This document shows, piece by piece, positions 21,648-32,130 of a stretch of 64,000 nucleotides of DNA. The position numbers and the translations under genes are program-made. Below the pieces are notes generated by a model. That model did not search any database, was not told the DNA's origin, and saw nothing but the letters and a program-made list of their open reading frames with translations. Each line of letters opens with the position of its first letter. Position 1 is the first letter of the stretch. The stretch comes from Seriola aureovittata (lineage: Eukaryota; Chordata; Actinopteri; Carangiformes; Carangidae): the NCBI RefSeq assembly GCF_021018895.1, contig NC_079375.1, positions 3,000,560 to 3,064,559 of the forward strand, in the 5' to 3' direction.

Positions 21648-21784
21648 TTTAGCTGGCGACCCGTCCAGGGTACATCCTGTCTCTCGTCCAGCCCCCCCCA
21701 TGACCCTCAGGGATAAGCGGGCACAGCTCATGGATGGGTGGCAACCCCCCCCCCCCACACACACACACACACACACACACACTT
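21648..21784 (+). mobile_element. Retroelement 3' tail followed by C-run and (CA)n
   Basis: TAGCTGGCGACCCGTCCAGG, CATCCTGTCTCTCGTCCAGC, CATGACCCTCAGGGATAAGC and CTCATGGATGGGTGG are the familiar 3' end of a very common fish retroelement (consensus ends in ATAAGCGG...ATGGATGG). A run of about 13 C and a CA run follow. Confidence 0.7.
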
Positions 21785-23142
21785 TCGGCCCATGGGCCTC
21801 TGTCCAGTAGGAATGATCAGTAATCCATCTACACTCTCTCACAGCTGAACAGCAACACACAACGCATTGACCACAACATGGAGGAAAGTGACCAGACTTG
21901 TTCACATCATTGTACTTTTTCAGTCTAAATCTAAAAAACTGCATTTGAAAAAGAGTTGATATGAACAGGAAATCGTACATGAGGATCATGTCTGGGCAGC
22001 CAGAACTTCTTGGGCCAACAATGGCTGAAACTCAAACTGCCTGGTCACTGGATGTAAACCAGATCTGAGGTGTGTGACGTGTGAAACGGGAACACATTTG
22101 TTCCAAAGCTGGTCAGGAAATGTTGGCGGTATGTACAATAACTCTCAGCCCAGATCATTGTAAGTCAGCATCATCAAAACTTCCAAAATCTGTCAGCCCA
22201 ACAAACCTGAGTGCACCAACACTTAACTGCACCTGGATGAACTTATAGTGAGACCACATGTAGAGTTAGCTGCTTCACCTTGTCCTGCTCAGCCTTTCTA
22301 AGGATGACACAAAAAGCATGCATCTCCTCCTTCTTATGGCTGACTCAGATTGTGTTCTCACCGTTTAACAAACAAACAAACAGAGTCAAAGGATCAAAAA
22401 AAAAAGAAAAAAATCATGTGTGGTTTTAGTGTTGCACGAGTTCAAAACAGGCCCAGAGCATTTCAGTATAAAGGCTTCACTGTGAACCCATGAATATCAT
22501 CTGAAGCACCTCAGAAACCTCCTGCGTGTCATGTGCAGAGAAATAAAAAAGGAAAATCAGACTGTGAAAAACCCTCTTTAGCTTCCTCCTGGTCCTGGTC
22601 TTGATATGTGATGTGGATCAGGAGGAAGAGGAGGAGGAGGAGGGGGAGGTGGTGGGGGGGTGTCAGGTTAGCTCCTCTCCTGTCAGTCAGCAGCAGTGGG
22701 CGCTAAATTCCAAATGGAAAGATGAATATCTGGCAGGGCCGGCGGGGGCCTAAACCAGCAGGGGTCAGGGGTCATTCTGTGTGCTGAGTAAGTTAAAGGC
22801 AAAACCAGACACACACGCACACAAAAACACACACACACACATTCTTGTGTTTGGATTAGATGTGAAGGATCGGTGTTGTTAACCTGCAGCTGGAATGTTA
22901 GCTCATTATGTGATTACACAGACTGTCGCTCACAGGCCGTGAAACATTCTATTCAATCACATGTTGATCAACAGAACAACTTCAGGTTTTCAAAACTGAC
23001 TGAAAAAAAAAGAAAACTGAATTCGCATTTTAAGCCAAACAGAAAAGAAAAAAAAAATTGTGCATATTTATGGTGTTCGTACAGATATCTGTGAATTTTA
23101 ATTTCACATTTTCATCCGTACTCATATGTTCTTTGTCCGTCA
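21785..23142. other. Intergenic stretch with purine-rich and CA-rich patches
   Basis: No gene is recognised. A GGA/GGAGG purine tract with G-runs (about 22621-22662) could form a quadruplex, and an interrupted CA tract lies at 22808-22842. Confidence 0.45.
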
Positions 23143-23475
23143 CAGAACCAGCGGTGGTTAAAGTGACGGTGATCTCCTCGTGGCCTCCGACGCTCGACTC
23201 CTCTCTAAACTTGTCCCTTTAGATCTTAGTGCTGCTGCATTTTTACACCAGCGATCACCAGATCTTAGTTCAAGTCCGGTTCTGTTGGAGGTTTTATTCC
23301 TGTTAAAAAAGAGTGTTTCCTCCCCCACTGTCACCAAGTGCATTGTGGGAACTGTTGGGCTTCTCTCTATAATGTGGTCAGGTCTAGACCCTACCCTGTA
23401 AAACGCCTTGAGATAACGTTTGTTGTGATTTGGTCCTATGCAAATAAAAAAAAGAAAAAAAAAGAAAAAAAGAAT
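23143..23475 (+). mobile_element. Internally deleted LINE fragment with A-rich tail
   Basis: A frame at 23180-23239 reads VASDARLLSKL then VPLDLSAA, recognisable as the reverse-transcriptase block LLDLSAAFDT of a fish L2-like LINE. After a few frame-shifted bases the sequence jumps to the 3' tail (GTTCTGTTGGAGGTTTTATT, CTGTCACCAAGTGCATTGTG, GCCTTGAGATAACGTTTGTT, GTGATTTGGTCCTATGCAAA) and an A/G tail. Most of ORF2 is missing. It is a dead copy. Confidence 0.75.
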
Positions 23476-23979
23476 TAATGTTACATCTAGATCTGGCTTA
23501 TTAAAGAAGACCATGTGATGTGTTGGAAAGACCCAGAAGAAGACAGTAAGTGGACCTTGAGTTGGGAATGTTTGGTCAAACCGCTCTTTCCAAGGTGAAA
23601 GAAGGAACTTCGTCTATGAATAAACTTCTCTGCAGAAATCTAAATGTATTTTGTTGATAAAACAATTTCGTCACAAGGTGCATTTAGTAGCTGTCCTGGA
23701 TCTTTCAGTCATATCTCCTGATCTTGACGCGGAGTTGAAGATGATTTCTGAGAATGTTCAGGACATATCATCAACTTTGTTTTAAAGACTGAGGCTCAAA
23801 GTTCATCTTGACCTTGGAAACAGCAGTTCACAAAATAATTAAGCTGTTTAAATGAAATTAATTTGACTTTTTAAGGTTAAGAATCGAATATTTTCACGGG
23901 ACAGTGAAGCTTCACATGAAATAATGTCTCTACTTAACAGGGTTTTCAATCACCTCTTTCGCTGTTTTCTTCCATCCAT
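23476..23979. other. Distal upstream flank of myo10
   Basis: No repeat or gene is recognised. The region is AT-rich until the GC-rich leader begins near 23980. Confidence 0.4.
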
Positions 23980-24300
23980 CCTGCTTTTTTACCTGCAGAC
24001 ACCTCCTCCACGTTCATTCATTCAGCCCCGCGTGTCAGCAGGAGGAGTCAGAGAGACAGCGCGGCTGCAGGAGGAGGAGGAGGGCGCCGGGAGGGGAGGT
24101 GGAGCTTCAGGATTATTGTCCACCGGGCTGAGTGACTGACTGAGTGAGCGTCTCCAAAGTTTGACCGGCTTCTCGTGAGTTCGCTCCTGGTGACTGTTGT
24201 CCAAACAAAACCAACCACCGCCGAACCAGGCGGACCCGAAGACCTGCGTAAAGTGACGCACGGAGGCGCACAGGTCAGGGAGGAGTGCGGGCTCCAGGAG
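23980..24300 (+). promoter_or_regulatory. GC-rich TATA-less promoter and leader region of myo10
   Basis: GC content and CpG density rise here (CAGCGCGGCTGCAGG, GGGCGCCGGGAGGGGAGG, CACCGCCGAACC, AGTGACGCACGGAGGCGC) immediately upstream of the myosin-X start codon. No TATA box is seen at a convincing position. The transcription start is not defined. The GGAGG repeats at 24064-24105 could form a quadruplex. Confidence 0.65.
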
Positions 24301-24358
24301 AAGACGCGAAAGTTTTTTTTTTATTTAACTCTTTTTTTTTCCTTCTTTTTTTAAACAG
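24175..24358 (+). other. Candidate 5'UTR intron in the myo10 leader
   Basis: A GTGAGT donor at 24175 (context TTCTC/GTGAGTT) is followed by a strong pyrimidine tract and AAACAG acceptor at 24357-24358. The implied intron is 184 bases, a usual size for small fish introns. It would remove the T-runs from the leader. The alternative is an unspliced leader. Confidence 0.35.
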
Positions 24359-24390
24359 AACTCCCGGTGTGTGTGCTGGAGCAGAAACCC

Positions 24391-24612
24391 ATGAAACAAA
24401 GAGTAAATTTACTGCTGTAGCTCCTCACTGACTCGAGCAGTTGTCCTCCGTCCTGTAGACGCTCAGGAGGAAGACCATGGACTGAAAACTCTGGGATCTG
24501 CTTCCTTTTTTTTTTTTTTTTTAAACTTTGCTTGGAATCACATCATCAACACATGAGTTGGATCCACTGGACTCGCGGTTTCCATACAGTAAATCCTCGG
24601 GGATTAAAATAA
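24391..24612 (+). promoter_or_regulatory. Three upstream ORFs in the myo10 leader
   Basis: uORF1 at 24391-24420 encodes MKQRVNLLL. uORF2 at 24477-24485 encodes only Met-Asp and has the best initiation context (ACCATGG). uORF3 at 24553-24612 encodes 19 residues beginning MSWIHW and stops 8 bases before the main ATG. None overlaps the main start. If all are in the mature mRNA they would be expected to reduce or gate translation of myosin-X. That regulatory role is inferred. Confidence 0.55.
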
Positions 24613-24620
24613 CGAGGGCA

Positions 24621-24641
24621 ATGGATAATTTCTTCACGGAG
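24621..24641 (+). CDS. myo10: Unconventional myosin-X, coding exon 1 (residues 1-7)
   Basis: ATG at 24621 starts MDNFFTE and runs directly into a consensus donor (GAG/GTAAGG), leaving a phase 0 intron. MDNFFTE is the N-terminus of vertebrate myosin-X. The start has a purine at -3 and G at +4. In the same frame the upstream sequence closes with TGA at 24483, and no other in-frame ATG lies between, which fixes this start. The gene encodes the actin-based motor that moves to filopodial tips, with motor, IQ, coiled-coil, PH, MyTH4 and FERM domains in the full-length protein. Only the extreme N-terminus is in this window. Teleosts can carry more than one myo10-like gene, so paralogue identity is open. 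Confidence 0.9.
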
Positions 24642-25014
24642 GTAAGGACGGCTTCAGTCACACAACATGTTGCACACACTGGACTTCAGGCGCTTTTACT
24701 CTCCTTCTGCTTGGTTGCATTAATAAGATATTAAAACATCTTTAAACATGTAATTCTGATGATTACTGTTGACTCAGTCTGTGCAGCTTGTCAGCATCAG
24801 GACAAATCCTGCAATAAAGTACAACAACAGGAGCATGACCTCTCTACTGAGCATCACAAAGTTATTGTAAGATGCTACAATATGGAAGTAAACACTATTA
24901 AATGAGGTGAGGTCAGCGCACTATATGACTTCCTATTGAAATGTGACAGGGATTATACGGGAGCAAAGGTGCCATAAAATTCTCCAAATTGGCCCTTAAA
25001 CTCATTGCAGGATG

Positions 25015-25015
<1 letters not shown>

Positions 25016-25052
<37 letters not shown>
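25016..25052 (+). repeat. (CA)n microsatellite
   Basis: Pure CA run of about 37 bases, 375 bases into intron 1. Confidence 0.95.
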
Positions 25053-25053
<1 letters not shown>

Positions 25054-25186
25054 GTGAGCCCTTATAGGTACATCATAGGAATATCAGAGGGGCTGTGCTG
25101 GTCAGACTGGGGGTTTTGGACTGGGTCCCAGTGGATCTGTGGTATTTCCGCACCTCTTTTCTCGTTTCCTCAAAGAAGAAGAAGGA

Positions 25187-25207
25187 AAAAAAAAAAAAAA
25201 AAAAAAA
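25187..25207 (+). repeat. Poly-A tract
   Basis: A run of about 20 A after a GAAGAAGAAGG purine lead-in. Confidence 0.9.
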
Positions 25208-26304
25208 GTCCTGCAAAGCTATTAATAGTTAGTCTGAACCTGCAGCCCACAGGGGGGGCTTCTGATTGGCTAGTCCAGCAGACAGCAGCTTGTTGAATGG
25301 TTGTTCTGGTCTGGTTCTTGTCTTGTCTTGGACTCTCCGGTGCTGCAGCAGTTGCAGCTGATGCCATGCTTCCACTCTTAATGCTTTGGTTGTAATAATT
25401 ATAATAATTATAATAACAGAGGCTCCATTTATGTCCCAACAATCATTTTATAAAGAATATGAAGAAGTTATGGGGAATGTTGAGCTGCAGTTTTCCACTT
25501 TGAAGTTGTATCTAAATAATTTTAAGTTTATCTTCTTATTTTTGTTCATTATGAGGCAAAAAAAAATTCTATATTACCATAAAAAAATCCACCTTTTCTT
25601 TACTTTCTGTCTTTTTTTTTGTAAGAAAAGTCATGAGTAATAATTTTGTCATCTTGAAAAGATTCTGTCATGATGGTTGTGGTCGGTCTGACAGGTGTGT
25701 GAGCTCTGTGGACCAATCAGTAGGTGGGTGGGTTGGTGATCCTGGTTCAGGTGGGTTTATTCCGTCAGGTGGTGGCTGCGTATATCTGTCACCACTCCTG
25801 ACTCATGGTTAATGAGCATTCATTGCGGTCGATTTACAACATCAGTATACCCACGCCTCTCTGTGATGACGTCGGCCAGGTAACAGCAAGCAGCACTCGA
25901 CTCATTCCTTAGGGTTTTTTTTTTTTTTCTCCAAGCTTTTAGAAAGAGTGTCTGTCATCGCTGCTGACATTTCCCTGACAGGTTGGCTCAGAAAACACTG
26001 AGAGCCATTTAAAACTGATTTCCCTTCAGGCAGCAGCGTAACACTCATAAGGACTTCTGCTTCCTGGTTGACAGATTGCCTGCTTTGTCATTGGTGCTCA
26101 TGCATTTTCAAAATCCTCAGCGAGGAAAGGCCAAAGGTCACGAGGCCGACTGAGCTCATAGGTGGCTGTGTGAGCGTCCAGGCTGAGTAAAACAAACACC
26201 GTGAGGTTTAAGAGATATTTTTTCTTTCCCCCTGCAGCAGAGTCTTGCCGGTCTCATGACGAGTGTGCAGTACATCTGGCTGCTCAGCTTTCCCTGGAAG
26301 TCTT
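25208..26304. other. Intron 1 stretch
   Basis: An (ATAATT)-like tract at 25394-25418 and several T-runs. No gene or identified element. Confidence 0.4.

Positions 26305-26332
<28 letters not shown>
26305..26332 (+). repeat. (GA)n microsatellite
   Basis: Pure GA run of about 28 bases ending in GGGGG. Confidence 0.95.
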
Positions 26333-26335
<3 letters not shown>

Positions 26336-26870
26336 GAATATTTGTGAGTGCCAGAAGTAGGCAGGCGTGCACAATAGTCTCAAATATCGGCCTGCCTGCC
26401 TTTATATCTGCCAGCTAATCGCAGCTGAAACAAAGAGCCCAGTCTTTAAGGAAAAGGGCATTTGACAAGGAAGTAAAGCAGCTTCCAGCCGCTGCAGACG
26501 GAGGCCAACAGTTTGAGCAGCGAGGAATGTGAACTGGGAAGGAAACTGGAGCATTTCATATTTATACTGAGGACAGTTTAGATGAGGGACCCACAGTGAC
26601 CGAGCCCGGACAGAGACGCTCTGTTGATAAAGGCCATCGAACCTTCAACTGTCCTTCTATTGTGAAAAACCTCCTTAAGAATCTTGGTTTATTCCTTCAG
26701 TAAATTTACTGTGTAAAAGACACAGCTCCTCCTTATCTGAGGCTCACAAAGCATCATGGGTAAATCTTGGATTCAGCAACTGCTTTGTATTTAAGTCTTC
26801 ATCCTTGTTTAGAGGAAGTTTGGTTTTAGCAACACAGAGATTCGTTTTCTTATAGACATCGATATTCAAG

Positions 26871-27320
26871 TTTAACCCAAGATTCTCAGGCTTAATCCTG
26901 AATTCTTGTGTTTAATCCTGAAATTACTCATTTTTTATTTTGTTTTTTTTTCTACTGAATTGTTTTAGTATGCTCTTAAATGTTTAGATTTAATCCTGAT
27001 TTTCAGGATCTATAGTACACGTTTTTACTTAATTATCATGTAAACCCCCCATTTATTGCATCATTTTCTATTTTAATCCTGAATTTCAATGTTTGATTCC
27101 GATTTGAATCATCATTTTTCACATTTTACTTTTTCTTCCCAAGATTAAACTTTTATCTTGAATTTAAGTTGTTGATGTTCAACCTCAGTTTTAATCCGGT
27201 GTAGTTTTGTTTGACAGACAATTTAATCCAGGTGTTTTGGCTTTAATCACAGATGTTTGTTTTGTTTTATTTTTACTTTTTGGGTTTTGTAAAACTTTTT
27301 TCTGACTTAATCCTGAATTT
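26871..27320 (+). repeat. Decayed minisatellite of 20-bp units rich in TAATCC
   Basis: Three contiguous 20-base units occupy 26871-26930: TTTAACCCAAGATTCTCAGG, CTTAATCCTGAATTCTTGTG and TTTAATCCTGAAATTACTCA. Beyond them the word TAATCC, usually as TTTAATCC or TAATCCTGA, recurs on the same strand at 26991, 27074, 27192, 27234 and 27308. That gives seven copies in about 420 bases including 26893 and 26913. TAATCC is the core site of Otx/Pitx/Crx homeodomains. The array is embedded in T-rich DNA. Confidence 0.65.
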
Positions 27321-28712
27321 GAGATAGGCTAGACATTTTAGATTTATTGAAGTGTTGAAACACGGCAACAAGCAGTAGTTACCACTACTATCAGGATCAA
27401 TCACTTTCCTTCCAGTAAAAAACCTTCAAAAAAATGATAATTTCGCATACAGTTAACTTCAGTTTCAGGGTGTCACAGGTTCAAGGAAACAGTTTAACCT
27501 ACAAACTTAAACTAGAGAATGAGCAGTGTAAACAGAGCCAGTGTTAAATACAATGATCTTAAAGAATGTGTTATTTTCAGCACTTGCTGTCTGCAGTCAT
27601 TGAACTGACTGGTTCACAGTGTTCTGGGAGGAGGGACCATGAGGAGAAAGCTTCCTCTGAATGTTAACTGAAATCCCTTTTTCTACTTTAAGTTTCATGA
27701 GGTCAGAGGTCAGAGACAGCAGCCGTGTGTTACACTGAGGAGATACAGCAAAGCACTTTCTCCCAAACTACAGAGACGTCAACGTGTTGACGGTGACACA
27801 TCTTCTAGCAGGAGTTTTCTCGTCTCTAATTACTGAGCTGCAGCCAAAACAGTCTGGACCAGAGACAGTCCAGGGGCTATAAATAGAGTCTGACCACAGA
27901 TCCAGGCTGCAAGTTTTCATCACTTGGTCATTTTCTTGAAACATGATTCGGTTTCCCTTTCCAGCGACTTCCACAATTGCTTTTCATCCTGTGCAGGTTT
28001 CGGTCTGATGCAGAGAGAAGCTGCAGGAACATAGAAAACACGCTGCACAAGCAGGGCAAGCACACGAGAACAGTGCACGAGTATTTGGACGCAAGCTGCT
28101 AACAGCTTTTCTAGTGTATACTAGCTTTTTAAGGCATATTGGATTTTGGCTATTCTTATTTGATGGAGCTTTGATGAGCTTTTATCACAGACACCTAATA
28201 TGAGTTTTATGTGTGTGATAACAGCTTTTTCTCTCATGTTGTTTATTTAATAGGATTATTCCGACATGTATTTTTACAGAACGTAAGTGCTTGGTGACTC
28301 ACTCTGATTTAACCCTAAAGAAATACCATCAGTCCAGCTTTGGTTTAAATGTGGTTTCAAAGCCACTTTCACCCTGATAGGATAATCACATCGAATATTG
28401 GCAGATATTTTCACCTATCTGAACCACACCTGACTTCTGAAAAAACTACTTCTTTGGTGGGATTCTGAAACATTAAAAGTCTCGCTTTAATCCAAGACCA
28501 GCAGCTGTCGCAGGCAGGACGGGGCAGGTTTCACCCAGGTTTCAAAGTCTGACACCCCGAAGGCTGCAGGGGAGAGCGATCCTGGCCGCTCTCTGATTGG
28601 CCGACATCCAGTTTTATTATAACCAGTGAGCAGCCAGTGGTGGATCAGTTTGTGCTTTGAGGCAGCAGAGACCTGCAGTGTGTTTCGAAGGTGGAGCGTG
28701 CGCGTCTGTGTG

Positions 28713-28717
<5 letters not shown>
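27321..28717. other. Intron 1 stretch
   Basis: No gene or identified repeat. GAGGTCAGAGGTCAGAG near 27700 is a spaced pair of AGGTCA half-sites. A short open frame at 27768-27974 has no known domain. Confidence 0.4.

Positions 28718-28751
<34 letters not shown>
28718..28751 (+). repeat. (GT)n microsatellite
   Basis: GT run of about 34 bases after interrupted TGTGAGTGTGAG units. Confidence 0.95.
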
Positions 28752-28752
<1 letters not shown>

Positions 28753-30577
28753 GACACAGCGGAGTCAGTCGGTTGAGCCCTTCAGACGGTTACAGGGTTT
28801 GTTTTTATTTGAACTGGTGGGCGTGGTGCGAGGCAGAGTTCCACCTGTCGGCCAATCACACGGCAGGTCTGCCTCAGGTGTGGGTTCTCGACAGCAGACA
28901 CAGAGAACAAAGACCTGGCTGTTGGAAAACAGCTCCTAATGATTGATTTTATCTGCTCTTATGTTACTGAACACATCAAAGAGTTTATAAAGACCCATGA
29001 GGAAAGCACAGAGTGTTTCATAATTGATTCCTTAAATGCTTCATATTTTAAAAAAATATGGTAGACACCATCATGCCTTTGTTAGCTTGTAGCATCTGAA
29101 GTCCCAGCAGCTTGGTGAAGTTACTTTGTGGAGGTTCTGGCAGCGGCTGACCGATATGATGAGTTTTATCTCTTGTTCTGTACGTACTGGAGTGAAGCAG
29201 GAAGCAGGTGGGGAAACAAACGCCACGGGTCGTGGCGCCCAAGCAAACTGCAGACGGACATTTGCATAGAATTGAAATTGAATCTCTGCGATCTGTGTGT
29301 GTATTAAAGTTCGGATTTGCAAGTCTGTTACTGACAATGAGGCTTTTGAAAATAAATGATGACAATTGATGATGATTAAGCCAATTATTAAGCAAATGAG
29401 CAACATTCACAGGTTCCAGCTTCTCAGATGTTTTTATATCATTTCAGATGAAATATCATCCGGTATTTAATATAATATAGTGGCATTAAGATTTCACAGA
29501 GGGCTCTACATTTTCTGACATTTTATAGAACGATTAATAAAAAACAAGTAAAATTACCCTCATCACTTTGTTCCTTCAACCGCGTTTTAGGCTTTTTGCA
29601 ACCAACTTTAGGAGTTCACTGACGCTGAATAAAAAAAGTAGTATAGGGCAGAGATGAGTAGCTTTTCTTTAGCACTGAAATTCTCCTTCTCCCCATCCCA
29701 CATCACATTCTCCTCATCTACACACTGTGACCATGAACTTCAACCAAAGAATGATCAGTCTCTCTCAGATTGTTGAAGCTTGTGAAAGTAAGAATAAGTG
29801 AAAAGGTAAATTATCTTGTGATTCAGATGAAAAAAGCAAAGATAGGATGAAATTGTGGAAGGTTTTTTTTTTTTTACAGTTTTGTTCATCAGAAAAAAGT
29901 TTTTCTCAATCCTTCAACTTCCAAGATTAATCTCGTGACCTGGATGGAAACCTCAGCTCTATTCCTTCTTTTCAACCCTGCGCTTTGTCTCAATAGGTCA
30001 GGATATCCTAGTAAGTGTATAGACGGGCAGGTTTGCAGAGCTGTGTTGCGTTTATCTGCTATTTATGTTGGGAAACGAATCCAGGGAGAGAAATGATCAG
30101 CGGCTGCAGCTTTGGCAGCCTGAGCTCCGTGTTGGCGATGAGCTGTTTAGAGGTTTGAACTTTGAGAGCTCAGAGCTGCTACTTCAGGGGAGCAATAAAA
30201 TCACACAGACAGTTATCCTGCCAAAATTAGCCCTTCGTAATCTGAATGGTCGCTCTCGTTAACCTGGTTTTCAGGGCTCTTGCAGACCTGAAACCTACAG
30301 AGCCAGAGAGTCTCTCCTGTTCCTCCTCCTCCCAAGAGCTTCAGCCGCCTGCATTTCTCATTAAAGCCATAAAAAGTAACAGCCCAATCATAGACGTTAA
30401 TAGGCTCACCACAACAAACAAAGGCCCTGCCCATTTCATACTGCTTCGTTTTAACCGTGTACGAGTCAACGCTGCTGTGTCCCTCAGCTGAAACCTGACA
30501 CCTGTGGAGCGGTTTGAAGGAATTTAAACAGCTTGCAGATTTGTCATTTTGTGCACTGCAGACCGCCCCCCACCCCC

Positions 30578-30579
<2 letters not shown>
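28752..30579. other. Intron 1 stretch
   Basis: No gene or identified mobile element. Bases 30085-30250 form a moderately GC-rich block (GGCTGCAGCTTTGGCAGCC, GAGAGCTCAGAGCTGC) free of simple repeats that could be conserved regulatory DNA. That is a guess from composition only. Confidence 0.35.

Positions 30580-30609
<30 letters not shown>
30580..30609 (+). repeat. (CA)n microsatellite with C-rich flanks
   Basis: CA run of about 30 bases between CCCCCCACCCCCC and CCCACCCCCCACC. Confidence 0.95.
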
Positions 30610-30611
<2 letters not shown>

Positions 30612-30830
30612 CCACCCCCCACCACCCCTGCTCCTCGTTGTCCTCGCAGGACAACTGTGTAGTACGTACAGCTGTATTCCTGCTCAGTCTGCAGGTTTTG
30701 TATGGTCTGGAGTTTACTGAGGTCACCTTGACAAGTGACCAATCAGAGGCCGAGGAATCTGAGAGGCAAATAACTATGACATGTCTCCTGTTTATCCCCA
30801 GTAGTCAGAGTGAAAAATGAAAATACAGAT

Positions 30831-31272
30831 ACAGTATATGGCCAGAAGTACGCGGACAAGACTCCATCTTGTAGACAGAAACTTGAAAGAAGAAATTCTA
30901 ATCACAAGTTCCACTTCCTTTCTATGGCTTTTAACCAATCATGGCCTTCCTCACCGAATGGAGCTTCTTGGTCCTAATGGGGATGGTTTGGTTGTTCTCA
31001 TGCGGCCTTCAGTATGGAATAGGTATGTGGACAGACACCCAAAAACTCTAGCCCGAGACCAGTGAAACCGTTTCTTTGTGGATCTGGCTTTGTGCTCAAG
31101 GGCAGCGTCATGTTGAAACAGGAAATGAACAAACACAAACTGTTGACACAAAATTGAAAGAACGCCATTGTGTAAAATGTCATTATAAGTTGTAGCAATG
31201 AAATTTCTCTCAGTTAGAACGAGACCCAAACAAAGGGGCGTCCAACATACTTTCGGCTTCTAAAAACAGTGT
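30831..31272 (-). mobile_element. Decayed Tc1-like transposon with transposase remnant
   Basis: Left end ACAGTATATGGCCAGAAGTA and right end CATACTTTCGGCTTC are worn inverted termini of the fish Tc1-like family also present at 1902 and 10691. On the minus strand, around 31140-31070, a frame reads FLFQHDAALEHKARSTKKRF. This is recognisable as the transposase block FQQDNAPCHTA that holds the second catalytic aspartate, which is still present. The N-terminal DNA-binding part and the final catalytic block are missing or scrambled. Confidence 0.75.
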
Positions 31273-32040
31273 ATTTGCTTTGCTGTTTCTAATGAAGTCT
31301 CTTTTCCAGAGTCACATATAGGTAGTCGGTATCTTATTTCCCACGTCATTTTAATGTGGTGTGAAAAAAAAGAAATAACCAGCGGAGCCCGGCTGCTGGC
31401 TCCGTCATGCCTTCTTACGCCGCTGCTGAAATAACACCTACTCCAGGAGGCAGACACTCTGGACATGAGCCAGAGCCGCCTGCACTCGATCTTAAACTGG
31501 TTTCACTGCTGTCAACCGACTGTATATGGGGCGGAGGGGCAACTGTGACTGTGGGAAATCAAACAAAGTCTCAGGCAGGGCTGTAGCTCCAGACCCAGGC
31601 CCAGACAGGAAACCTATTTATTTTTATTTCCTCCTTCGCCTGCAGTGGTGAGCGCGTTCCAACATTCTCCTTCTAATTTGTCATTTTAATGAGCGGCAGA
31701 GCAGAGCGCTGGGGAAGCAGGTAGGGAGACGTTGGACTCGCAGCGTCCGCCCCTGCTGAAGTGTCCTTGAGCACCTTTTCACTTTCAGCTGCTCTGTAGC
31801 TGAACTCCTCTGTCAGCAGAGCAGGAAGAGGAGAAAGTTTCCTGCAGTGCCGAGACAATTACTGTATAGCATTGTGTTGATTAATTGTTTAAGGCCCTTT
31901 TCAATGAAGGAGTTCCATGAACTGCGGAACCACGGGAACTAAACGAGGAACTACGAACCCCTCGGCAAATCAAGTCAGACACTGTTCGGCTGCTGGTTTG
32001 TTGTAAGTTTTCACCACTGACAGGTCTTCTGTTTTCTTGG
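31273..32040. other. Intron 1 stretch
   Basis: No gene or identified repeat. Several GC-rich patches lie between 31370 and 31760, and short frames have no domain. Confidence 0.35.
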
Positions 32041-32130
32041 CTTTGTTTGATAGACATAGCAAAGAGAGACAGGAAAGAGGGTGGGCTCAAACCCGGGCCG
32101 CTGCTGTGAGGACAAAGGTGGGGCACCCTG
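32041..32130 (-). mobile_element. SINE-like fragment with tRNA B-box, copy 2
   Basis: On the minus strand GGTTTGAGCCC (32093-32083) is a B-box-like motif. The flanks (GAGAGACAGGAAAGAGGGTG, CGGGCCGCTGCTGTGAGGAC) match a tRNA-derived fish SINE. It is related to the fragment at 11640-11800. Confidence 0.55.

Noticed and set aside
24528..24734. Longer reading frame through myo10 exon 1 into the intron
   Set aside because: It begins at a TTG, has no in-frame ATG before 24621, and continues past a consensus donor. Only 24621-24641 is coding.
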